Shown piece after piece: positions 7,099 through 13,958 of a stretch of 22,718 nucleotides of DNA. Numbering within the stretch: position 1 is the first letter of the stretch; every line of letters starts with the position of its first letter. Below the pieces are notes generated by a model, which was not told the origin of the DNA, searched no databases, and saw only the letters and a program-made list of their open reading frames with translations. Made by a program: the position numbers and the translations under genes. Source of the stretch: Bacillota bacterium (GTDB lineage Bacteria > Bacillota > Clostridia > Lachnospirales > Lachnospiraceae); contig JAEYQV010000074.1 of NCBI GenBank assembly GCA_023409835.1, forward strand, positions 1-22,718, given 5' to 3'.

Positions 7099-8568
7099 CT
7101 ACCAAATTAACTGAGCTCCATTTTTCGTCTGCTCATCCGCTTCCTTTTCAATCTTATCCAGAAGCTCAAATATTTGCTTGGACAGCTTTTCAGCTTCCGC
7201 ATAATAGTTCAGAGCTTCGGACATTTGAGAATTCTTTATTGAATCAATTACTTTGTGACCGCAGACATGGAATTGATTATGTACCTCTTCAATTGCCTCC
7301 CAATCTTCTTTAATGGAAGGATGTCCGACAGTAATCGTATGATAAAAATGTCCAAACGCACACTTTGTACTATTTGTCTGAAGGGGATATACTTTACCCT
7401 CCTCAACAATTCTCTTTAAAGTTGCCATCCAATTACCATGGGCTGTTCTGGCGTTCTTTATGTTGTCCATAAATTCTTCGTTGGTAATGTTATGCGCACC
7501 ACCGCTTAGGGACGCAAACAAATTCTTTGTAATGTCAGATAGGCTCTCATCCATCTTGGTTATTTGATTCGCCAGTTCCGCGCTTTTCTCTGAATCTTTA
7601 TAAATCGTCTGGGTCATAAAATTAAGCTTTTCCGCATCTGCACTGGACGTTTCCATTGCAATATTTATTTCATTCGTGGAGGTTCTTACCTCCGACATTG
7701 TTCTATTCACTGTATGTACATCATCAATCGTCTGATTCATTAATTCCATATTATTTTGCATAGTGGAATATACATCATCAATTTTATTGCTCATTTCTGA
7801 AGTGGATTCAATCGTATTAACCATACTTTGCCTTCCATCATCTGCCGCAGCTTTAATATGGGACATAAAAGCGCTCATGCCCACTAAGCTTTTCTTCGTA
7901 TTATCAGAAAGCTTTCTTATCTCAGCAGCTACTACCGCAAAGCCTTTGCCATTTTCACCGGCTCTTGCTGCTTCAATAGTTGCATTCAGGGATAACAGAT
8001 TCGTCTGTTCTGCAATGGCTCCAACACTACTTACAATTTCATTCACCTTGTTGGTTAGTTCCACCAATTCATCAATCTTAGCACTCATGATTGTTGAATT
8101 CTCCATTACATTTTCCTTCAGTTTATTGATGTCAGATAATTTTTGAATACTCTCATTATTCTTTGCAATCAATTTTTCTGAAGATTCAGCAAGCTTCTCC
8201 AGTGTCGCTGAGGAATTATTGACTGCCTCTGATACTACATTCATGCTTGCAGTCGTTTCTTCTACGATCGCAAGGTTTGATTCACTTAATTCTGCTATTT
8301 CCTTTGCAAACTCCTTAAGATCATAGGATATCTGGGACATATTCACATCATAGCTGCTCATTTGAGTTACAAGTCCAAGCAGATCCTTAGCAGAAATAGA
8401 TATCATTTCCTCATTCTGAAAAAATCGGTCAAATAAATCATATACTGTTTTGTGTAAATCATATCTGATATCGGGAGGTGTAGTCTTTTCTCCTTGCATT
8501 TTGCTATTGACATAGTTCACAATACAGCGTGCTTCCTCACAATCACCTCTTTGTTTCATTAAGAACAT
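7099..8568 (-). CDS. Soluble methyl-accepting chemotaxis protein with C-terminal CZB zinc domain
   Basis: A 489-residue chemoreceptor without any membrane span. Residues 80-350 form the long signalling coiled coil; its hairpin tip at about 180-222 contains AIAEQTNLLSLNATIEAARAGE with GKGFAVVAAEIRKLS, the CheA/CheW contact site. The C-terminus is a chemoreceptor zinc-binding (CZB) domain: His377, then CAFGHFY with Cys403, then His430/His434/His438 in an H-x3-H-x3-H pattern. CZB domains bind zinc through three His and one Cys and have been tied to zinc or hypochlorous acid sensing, so a cytosolic metal or oxidant signal is likely. The N-terminal 60 residues resemble the unnamed head of similar clostridial receptors. 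GGAGG is 6 nt before the ATG. It is monocistronic with its own terminator. Confidence 0.92.
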   Translation of the reverse strand: MFLMKQRGDCEEARCIVNYVNSKMQGEKTTPPDIRYDLHKTVYDLFDRFFQNEEMISISAKDLLGLVTQMSSYDVNMSQISYDLKEFAKEIAELSESNLAIVEETTASMNVVSEAVNNSSATLEKLAESSEKLIAKNNESIQKLSDINKLKENVMENSTIMSAKIDELVELTNKVNEIVSSVGAIAEQTNLLSLNATIEAARAGENGKGFAVVAAEIRKLSDNTKKSLVGMSAFMSHIKAAADDGRQSMVNTIESTSEMSNKIDDVYSTMQNNMELMNQTIDDVHTVNRTMSEVRTSTNEINIAMETSSADAEKLNFMTQTIYKDSEKSAELANQITKMDESLSDITKNLFASLSGGAHNITNEEFMDNIKNARTAHGNWMATLKRIVEEGKVYPLQTNSTKCAFGHFYHTITVGHPSIKEDWEAIEEVHNQFHVCGHKVIDSIKNSQMSEALNYYAEAEKLSKQIFELLDKIEKEADEQTKNGAQLIW

Positions 8569-8851
8569 AACAAGCCTCCAATCCTTAGTTTATTATAATG
8601 TCAACAAATTCAAGCTTACTGATAGCATCTTGATCGGGAACTTCATAATACTCTGATACTACCATAAAATAGTACAAAATACTACATTTTTTATAAGATA
8701 ATGCCTCAGGATATTCGGATACTTCAAGACAATCAAGACGAAATACTGTAGAGCTATAACTGCAACCGGTCTCCAATGGATTCTTCCGGGTAAATGTGTG
8801 GGCCGGAAAGGAGCTCGAATTTAGACTTCAAATAGTTAGTCTCCATACAGA
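8569..8851. other. Intergenic leader before the chemoreceptor; no convincing gene
   Basis: A 283-bp AT-rich stretch between the end of the peptide operon and the chemoreceptor. A TTG-initiated open frame of 63 codons (8585-8776, minus) is present, but it has no good ribosome binding site and no recognisable family. TTGACA occurs at about 8605 on the minus strand, too close to the start codon to serve with a properly spaced -10. I found no flagellar sigma-28 promoter. Confidence 0.5.
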
Positions 8852-8900
8852 AAGAGGGAGCCCCAAAGGATAAACCAAACATCCTAACAGGCTCCCTCTT
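8852..8900 (-). terminator. Terminator after the small peptide gene
   Basis: AAGAGGGAGCC (8852-8862) pairs perfectly with GGCTCCCTCTT (8890-8900), and an inner AGGAT/ATCCT stem lies in the loop. On the minus strand it is followed by a short T-rich stretch. It starts 23 bp after the peptide stop codon and separates this operon from the chemoreceptor gene. Confidence 0.7.
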
Positions 8901-8922
8901 CAGGTGTTTACAATAAAATACC

Positions 8923-9042
8923 TTATCCCATCGTACCAGTAGGAATATAACTACCACTAGGTAGAGGTTCACTAACTGTAATAACATCTTCAGTTTCAAA
9001 ATAAACCACTTCTACTACCGGCTTTTCATAAGCTTCCTTCAT
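8923..9042 (-). CDS. 39-residue peptide, candidate RiPP-like precursor
   Basis: A small gene that minimum-length ORF filters miss. The peptide begins MKEAYEKPVVEV, continues with an acidic stretch ending EDVITVS, and finishes PSGSYIPTGTMG. AGAAGGTG lies 6 nt before the ATG, and a strong hairpin terminator follows the stop. Tyr5-x-x-Pro8 matches the YxxP element that PqqD-type recognition proteins bind in lasso-peptide leaders, and a PqqD gene lies two genes upstream on the same strand. The last 16 or so residues are rich in Ser, Thr, Pro and Gly, offering hydroxyls for a kinase or glycosyltransferase. There is no Cys and no signal peptide. From memory, peptides with similar KPxVE...EDVI heads are common in Lachnospiraceae; their products are largely uncharacterised. 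That it is translated is well supported; that it is modified is inference. Confidence 0.72.
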   Translation of the reverse strand: MKEAYEKPVVEVVYFETEDVITVSEPLPSGSYIPTGTMG

Positions 9043-9105
9043 ACTAACACCTTCTTTCTTATGTAATGTATATATTGACAAGAGAACTTAAATGTATCCC
9101 TTGCC

Positions 9106-9135
9106 ATGAAGGGGGTTTTTATAATCCCCTATCAT
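9106..9135. other. Hairpin in the gap ahead of the peptide gene
   Basis: ATGAAGGGG (9106-9114) pairs with CCCCTATCAT (9126-9135) with a single bulged A and an 11-nt loop. It has no T run, so it is not a terminator. It lies in the 134-bp gap between the peptidase and the peptide gene, where it could stabilise a processed peptide mRNA or tune expression of the last gene. No strong separate promoter is visible in the gap. Confidence 0.4.
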
Positions 9136-9176
9136 TCATTCCGGCATATTACGCACTAATTTATATCTTTGATCAC

Positions 9177-9626
9177 CTATGTCTTAAGGATCGACAATAT
9201 ATTCATCAACTTATGTATGACTCTTCTAGGCCATATAAACTGCCAAAGGAACACATAAGCACGATAAAGAATCCCATCCCGGTTCACTTGCTTTTCTCCT
9301 CGATATATCCGGAGAACAACTCCGATGATCTCCTTATCACGGATGCCCGGTTCTAATACGGTCTGGTTATCCCCACACATAATATAACCTTCCGGCAGTC
9401 GCTTTATGATACGGTGCAATACATAATCCCCATCTGTTCTCTGATATAATACGATATCCTTCCGATTCGGGCGGCTTAATGGCTTGATCAGAACAACCGA
9501 ATCCTTTCCCTCCCGGAGTAGTGGAAGCATACTGGTTCCTCTCGGATAAATACGGAACTCCCCTCCGCTGTCAAGTACCTCACGCAGCAAGCCGTCATAC
9601 TCGGACAGTCTGAATCTCTCACGCAA
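9177..9626 (-). CDS. S24/S26 signal-peptidase-like serine protease
   Basis: A 149-residue protein with a signal peptidase I fold. The catalytic Ser lies in the RGTSMLPLL motif (Ser32). The general-base position is His71 (YVLHRI), as in the Ser-His archaeal/eukaryotic and SipW-like branch, not the Lys of typical bacterial enzymes. A GDN motif follows at residues 85-87. It lacks the usual N-terminal membrane anchor; a C-terminal hydrophobic stretch (YRAYVFLWQFIW) may contact the membrane. The start is a TTG (9626-9624) overlapping the pqqD-like stop by 8 bp, with AAGGGG about 10 nt upstream, so the two are translationally coupled. Position between PqqD and the small peptide suggests it processes that peptide, but no cleavage site can be proven. 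Confidence 0.75.
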   Translation of the reverse strand: MRERFRLSEYDGLLREVLDSGGEFRIYPRGTSMLPLLREGKDSVVLIKPLSRPNRKDIVLYQRTDGDYVLHRIIKRLPEGYIMCGDNQTVLEPGIRDKEIIGVVLRIYRGEKQVNRDGILYRAYVFLWQFIWPRRVIHKLMNILSILKT

Positions 9627-9882
9627 TAATTCCAGCCCCTTTTAGGGTAGCAAGGCAGGCATCCACATCCGTGTTTGCTGTGCTTTCCTCTACCTCATAT
9701 TGATCCATCAAGGCTCTTATTAACTGTTCCTTACTTTTTTCCACCGAAAGCTGTTCCCAAAGAAAAGCACCGGTGCGGTTCAATCGCAGCATTCCGTTAA
9801 AATCCTTGCTGGCTTCCCCTGTGGCTGCAACGATATATTGAATACCAACCCTTCTTAGAATAAATCCTTCTTTGATTTTCAT
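9619..9882 (-). CDS. PqqD-family peptide-recognition protein
   Basis: An 87-residue PqqD-like protein, full length for the family. It has a three-strand N-terminal half (ILRRVGIQYIVAATGEA, then FNGMLRLNRTGAFLWEQL) and a helical C-terminus, the winged-helix RiPP recognition element. In PQQ, lasso and related pathways this protein binds the leader of a precursor peptide and presents it to a modifying enzyme; in lasso systems it is called B1. The ATG overlaps the stop of the upstream glycosyltransferase in an ATGA, with AAGGAG 10 nt before it. Its likely partner here is the YxxP peptide at 8923-9042. No transglutaminase-like domain is fused to it or found nearby. Confidence 0.85.
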   Translation of the reverse strand: MKIKEGFILRRVGIQYIVAATGEASKDFNGMLRLNRTGAFLWEQLSVEKSKEQLIRALMDQYEVEESTANTDVDACLATLKGAGIIA

Positions 9883-10805
9883 TTCTGCTGTTCTCCTTTT
9901 CCATTCTTTCTAAACTTCTTTTTAAACTTTTTCCATTTCCTCTTTAACTTATAAATCCTCTGCTTTCTTCTGCACGCTTTATATAACGGAGCATATTCCG
10001 GTATTTCTCTTGCATAGCTCCAGAATAACTCAGCCATCCTTCCCCAGTATATTTCACCCCAGGGCTTCCCATTTCCGTTATAATGAAAAATCCTGCAGCT
10101 TTCATATACCTGCTTCACATCACTTCTCTTTATGACCAGATAATCCGGCATATTATAAGCCCGGTAGTCCGCATACTTCACTCTGCCATAAAATACAGCA
10201 TTCAGAACATCCTGATCCTGAAATTTTAATTGCTTATAAAATAAAATCGGGTATTCATAAAGGATTTTTACATCAATTTCCTCTCTTTGCTTTTCCAGAT
10301 TATAAAGTAATACACCTGCATTAAAATATATGGTATCCTTTGGCAAGGTCAATTGCTCCAGCCTTTTCGTATCTACTTCATCAGGCTTTGCCATACTGCA
10401 TGCAACCAATAAAGCATCACCAAACTCCGTATTATAGAATTCCTCCAGGGATCCGGTCACAATCATATCAATATCCAGATATAAGAATCGCTTGACCTCG
10501 AGCGGTAGTTTTTCCTGTGCCATTAACCGGTAATAGGTCTCTTTTGTGATCCATTTTAAATGCAAAGGCGCTTGATCAAAATAAGTCTCTGTAATTTTTA
10601 TAAATATCACTTCTGCTCTTCCACTCTCTGCGGCGATATCGGTAAATCTCCTGATCTCATCCTCGGTCAAATCCGAATAGAACACATAAACCTTGATGTT
10701 ACATGGATTATTCTTAATAATCGAATACAACAACACACTGGCTCCCATATAATAGGAGGAATTAAACACCAATAATATATTCAAAGCCCTGATCTCCTTC
10801 TCCAT
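9879..10805 (-). CDS. Glycosyltransferase family 8 protein
   Basis: A 308-residue GT-A fold glycosyltransferase of the GT8 family, which transfers hexoses (often glucose or galactose) from nucleotide sugars with retention. The metal-binding DxD is Asp111-Ile-Asp113 in LYLDIDMIV. Further family blocks are YFNAGVLLYNL, QDQDVLNAVF and the C-terminal FHYNGNGKPW. The last 30 residues are extremely basic (RRKQRIYKLKRKWKKFKKK), suggesting contact with anionic membrane lipids. It starts 32 bp after the HPr-kinase-like gene and overlaps the PqqD gene by 4 bp. The acceptor is unknown: it could be the small peptide or a lipid-linked glycan. Confidence 0.87.
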   Translation of the reverse strand: MEKEIRALNILLVFNSSYYMGASVLLYSIIKNNPCNIKVYVFYSDLTEDEIRRFTDIAAESGRAEVIFIKITETYFDQAPLHLKWITKETYYRLMAQEKLPLEVKRFLYLDIDMIVTGSLEEFYNTEFGDALLVACSMAKPDEVDTKRLEQLTLPKDTIYFNAGVLLYNLEKQREEIDVKILYEYPILFYKQLKFQDQDVLNAVFYGRVKYADYRAYNMPDYLVIKRSDVKQVYESCRIFHYNGNGKPWGEIYWGRMAELFWSYAREIPEYAPLYKACRRKQRIYKLKRKWKKFKKKFRKNGKGEQQK

Positions 10806-10837
10806 TAAGGTTTTGTCCTAACTGTATCGTGAAAGTT

Positions 10838-11542
10838 CTATCTGTTCATGCCCTCATATGCCGTAATGACAGAAGCCTCTGAGATATTGCATTTTAGTAT
10901 GTAGCAGGGAATGAACTGCAGCAGCCGGTTTAGCATAGCCAGCAAAGCATCCATTTCCGAAGCCTTCTTCGGTCTTAGAACCTGATGAAATAATCGATCA
11001 ATCACTTCTTCCTCTGTGGCTCTTCGTATTTGGTTTATTTCACTTCGCTCAAGGAAGCATAGGGCTTTTAAGGGAGCTGCGATATTGGACTGCATTCCCT
11101 CCTTCCCGCACCAGGGAGTCCCATAAACCATCAGTTCATCTGCAGCTGAGAAACGAAGAATCGGTTTATCCCCATTTACAACCACAGCCCTTTCTTTAAA
11201 GTAATCCAGCCACAGCCTGGTGTGTGTCGTTTTTCCGACTCCGCTTTTTGCTGTAAATGCATAGGCCCCTCCATCCACCGAAACCACCGACGCATGAAGT
11301 AAAAATGCATCAAACGGAAGGATTTTGTTACAAAGCTCACGATAGATACCGATGCCCTCCAGATATCCGTTTGAAAAGTCACCATCTGCGCTTATTCGCT
11401 CCTTTTCGATATCCTGATCTGTTAAAGACACAATAATATCTGCGGTCCTGTCTGTGGTGATATAGTCGTTACATAAAGCTTCGATTTCTGAATACTGATT
11501 ATTGATTTGTATTACTAGGTCTGCAATCTTTATAGTAAACAT
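10838..11542 (-). CDS. HPr kinase/phosphorylase C-terminal-like protein
   Basis: A 234-residue protein with the P-loop kinase fold of HPr kinase. The Walker A motif is AKSGVGKTT (residues 98-106), followed by VNGDKP with Asp125 at the catalytic/metal position, and GTPWCGK at 141-147, the block that replaces the HPr-binding region in stand-alone relatives. It is not the true HPrK, because the N-terminal HPrK domain is missing. Stand-alone homologues phosphorylate the C-terminal serine of lasso peptides (paeninodin-type kinases) or sit in surface-polysaccharide clusters. Here it lies three genes before the PqqD/peptidase/peptide set, and the peptide is rich in Ser and Thr. GAGAGGG precedes the ATG by 6 nt. 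Confidence 0.8.
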   Translation of the reverse strand: MFTIKIADLVIQINNQYSEIEALCNDYITTDRTADIIVSLTDQDIEKERISADGDFSNGYLEGIGIYRELCNKILPFDAFLLHASVVSVDGGAYAFTAKSGVGKTTHTRLWLDYFKERAVVVNGDKPILRFSAADELMVYGTPWCGKEGMQSNIAAPLKALCFLERSEINQIRRATEEEVIDRLFHQVLRPKKASEMDALLAMLNRLLQFIPCYILKCNISEASVITAYEGMNR

Positions 11543-11605
11543 TAGTAACCCTCTCGTCCTGATTTTTGTGTCAGCATAGCTCGTACCACACCGAGTTATA
11601 TTGTC

Positions 11606-13102
11606 TTACCTTTTGATAAAGCAAAACATAATAATCGATAAAACTGTGAACAGAATTAGTGCTGCCTGTATCCCCAGTTGGCAAAGCCGGACCAGAATAC
11701 GGCGGTCTTCCTGCAGCTGTCCATATACTGTGCCTAACATGATTGCTCCTAATATCGCAACCGGAACAATATATCTGAAGTCCATGGTACATCCAAAAGG
11801 GTATCTGAGATTGAACAACAGATAGGAAATCCATATGACTCCCCAGAACCCTGGGATTCCAAACCGCAGCATACGGTTATGATTGCTTTTATTTAGCACG
11901 ACATATACCATGGCTCCCAGGGAAAGTATCATAAATCCTGTATTGATAAGGATGAGTAATGCCGGAATATATCCATTGATATCAAAGGAAAACTCACCAA
12001 ATAATGAACCTTTGATTGTGTACAATATCACATTATGATCTTCAAAGGGGCGATTATATAAAGGGAATAATATCTGTTTTAGAGGAAATATCAAAAAACG
12101 CTGTACGATCGGAATGTCTCCGCAATAAATATCCTCAGCCTTGCTTATTTCATAAACATAGGCAAGCGGCTGACCAAACATCAGGAAATTACGTATCGGA
12201 TACCAAAGCGCCAAAGGGAAGCATATACCCCCGAAGGCAAGAAGCTGGGTAAATATCCTTACTCCGTTCTTCGCTTTTATATGCTTAATCCAAACAATAA
12301 TCATGATACTTCCGGTGACTGCAGCCAGAATACCGCAGGAAACCTTTGTCATCATCCCGAGTCCGAAAGCGAATGCCAGTATCACTACATTTTTAATATT
12401 CTGAACCCGATACCATTTCACCGTATACAATATGATGATCATCATAAAAAGTACAGCGAGGGAATCGTTATTTACTCTTCCCGCCAGTAAATACATATTC
12501 GGCAGGAAGGAGGCAATTACCATAACGATCAGGACAGCTCTATCCTTCAATTCCAATTCCCTGCACAACTGATACACCACAATAAGGGTGACACAAGAGG
12601 CAAAGCAGGATATTACCTTGGACATTTCCAACAAGCTGCCGACCTCTGAGATGCCGGTAAGAAGCTTCCCGATCCGAAGCATAATAGCGGATAAAAAGTG
12701 ATATAGCGGAGGATGATAGTATAAATATGCATTGGTATCCGGTAATTGACCCTTTTGAAACAACCACAGAATATACCCTGCATGTCCGCCACCGGGTATC
12801 ACCGGCGCTCCGATATCATGCGCCCGAAGTACATAGGGTGTATATAGCATATATCCGATTCTCATAACAATTCCGGAGAATATACTGAATACAAAGATAT
12901 ACTTATATTGAAAGGTTCTCTTATAGCATCGATAAATAAGTACTGCGAACGCTGCAAGGATTAAAAGCAGCATTCCCTGCTGGATGTTCTTAATATGAAT
13001 TGTATTAAGAAGATTACCTATGACACATAGCGATGTAATAGCGAGAAACAGAAGACCATATGAAATTATTTGTTTCACTAATGAGTTACCTTTGATTTTC
13101 AC
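11606..13102 (-). CDS. GT-C (family 39-like) membrane glycosyltransferase
   Basis: A 498-residue integral membrane protein with about ten to twelve hydrophobic segments, typical of ArnT/PMT-type GT-C enzymes that use polyprenyl-phosphate sugars outside the membrane. The first outer loop holds the expected acidic residue (Asp96 in LRAHDIG), a His-containing GGGH, and the family motif YYHPPLYH (residues 128-135). The start is GTG, with GGAG 9 nt upstream; no better ATG exists nearby. Gaps to the neighbouring genes are 60 and 63 bp, consistent with one operon. The acceptor is not identifiable; an exported peptide or a cell-surface polymer are both possible. Confidence 0.8.
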   Translation of the reverse strand: MKIKGNSLVKQIISYGLLFLAITSLCVIGNLLNTIHIKNIQQGMLLLILAAFAVLIYRCYKRTFQYKYIFVFSIFSGIVMRIGYMLYTPYVLRAHDIGAPVIPGGGHAGYILWLFQKGQLPDTNAYLYYHPPLYHFLSAIMLRIGKLLTGISEVGSLLEMSKVISCFASCVTLIVVYQLCRELELKDRAVLIVMVIASFLPNMYLLAGRVNNDSLAVLFMMIIILYTVKWYRVQNIKNVVILAFAFGLGMMTKVSCGILAAVTGSIMIIVWIKHIKAKNGVRIFTQLLAFGGICFPLALWYPIRNFLMFGQPLAYVYEISKAEDIYCGDIPIVQRFLIFPLKQILFPLYNRPFEDHNVILYTIKGSLFGEFSFDINGYIPALLILINTGFMILSLGAMVYVVLNKSNHNRMLRFGIPGFWGVIWISYLLFNLRYPFGCTMDFRYIVPVAILGAIMLGTVYGQLQEDRRILVRLCQLGIQAALILFTVLSIIMFCFIKR

Positions 13103-13162
13103 TTATATGTACTCCAATCGTTTTTGTTACAGTTCAGTTTCATTTAAGCCAAAAGGTTACGA

Positions 13163-13765
13163 CTACTCTTCTACCTGCAGTAACCGCTCATCCGTACCAA
13201 ACAGCTTACCGACGATGCGGAACATGGCTACAATTCTTTTCCCCTTATCCGTAATTACATAGCCATCCTTGGCCTCATCAATTGTTCCGGTAACCCTCTG
13301 CTCCTTTATTCTTTTTTCAAAGGCTCCATATTCATTCACATACTTTTGTTCAAATACCTCTGCTATTTCTTCCTCTGTGAAAGGGTAGTCTGCATTTGAA
13401 TCCATATAGCTTAACATAAATACAGAGACAGAGCGTTCCACTGTTACAGGAATCAATATAAAAAGTACCATATTAATGCAGAGATACAGAGTTACCAGCA
13501 TAATAAGATCCTTGAGAATGAGCTGTTGGAGCCACCGTCTTTTAACGTATAGCAGGACGATAAAGATAATGATACTGCTTAACAGCAGCAAAGCAATTCC
13601 CCGATACATCAAAACCTCAATCGAATGAAAAATGCTCGTATGAAACAGACCGATAAAGAGGGCAGTGCCCAGTAGATAGACTGTCAGGAAACAACCTAGA
13701 AAATACAATATTTCTTTTATGATGCTGTTCTTTGTACTGCTCTTTTTTGTAATACTCTTCTTCAT
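13163..13765 (-). CDS. Membrane protein with a winged-helix-like C-terminal tail
   Basis: A 200-residue protein of unknown function. A basic N-terminus (MKKSITKKSSTKNS) is followed by three hydrophobic helices at roughly 18-41, 51-74 and 83-107. The C-terminal 93 residues are soluble: FTEEEIAEVFEQKYV resembles a recognition-type helix pair, and GYVITDKGKRIVAMFR resembles the wing and last helix of winged-helix proteins. A membrane-tethered regulator or an assembly subunit for the adjacent GT-C enzyme are options; I do not recognise a named family. AGGAG lies 5 nt before the ATG. The upstream gap of 193 bp contains the 22-bp tandem repeats. Confidence 0.7.
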   Translation of the reverse strand: MKKSITKKSSTKNSIIKEILYFLGCFLTVYLLGTALFIGLFHTSIFHSIEVLMYRGIALLLLSSIIIFIVLLYVKRRWLQQLILKDLIMLVTLYLCINMVLFILIPVTVERSVSVFMLSYMDSNADYPFTEEEIAEVFEQKYVNEYGAFEKRIKEQRVTGTIDEAKDGYVITDKGKRIVAMFRIVGKLFGTDERLLQVEE

Positions 13766-13801
13766 AAGTTCTCCTGCCGATCAATTGTTCACTTTTCTAA
13801 G

Positions 13802-13922
13802 TCTGATTTTTGACGGTTGTTATATCTGACTTTGGCCGTTGTTATATCTGACTTTGGCTGCTGTTATGTCTGACTTTGGCTGTTGTTATATCTGACTTTG
13901 GCTGCTGTTATGTCTGACTTTT
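13802..13922. repeat. 22-bp tandem repeat (minisatellite), about 5.5 copies
   Basis: Units begin with TCTGAC at 13825, 13847, 13869, 13891 and 13913, with a divergent first unit (TCTGAT) at 13802. Each has TCTGACTTTGGC followed by TGTTGTTATA or TGCTGTTATG. The last complete units alternate between these forms, so a 44-bp higher-order unit has duplicated. The period is not a multiple of three and the array lies after the stop of the nucleotidyltransferase, so it is not coding. Confidence 0.93.
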
Positions 13923-13958
13923 TGATTATAGTTCTCTCTGGTCTTTCTGATTTGCTAA

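Noticed and set aside
8585..8776. 63-codon minus-strand frame as a second small peptide
   Set aside because: TTG start without a good ribosome binding site, no YxxP motif, and no terminator or family support.
8754..8999. 81-codon minus-strand frame
   Set aside because: It overlaps the better supported peptide gene in another frame and runs through the terminator hairpin.
9066..9356. 96-codon plus-strand frame
   Set aside because: Antisense to the peptidase gene, with no ribosome binding site or family.
10838..11542. Genuine HPr kinase controlling carbon catabolite repression
   Set aside because: The N-terminal domain of true HPrK is missing and the context is a tailoring operon.
13802..13922. 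CRISPR array
   Set aside because: Units are contiguous 22-bp tandem repeats with no unique spacers and no cas genes nearby.
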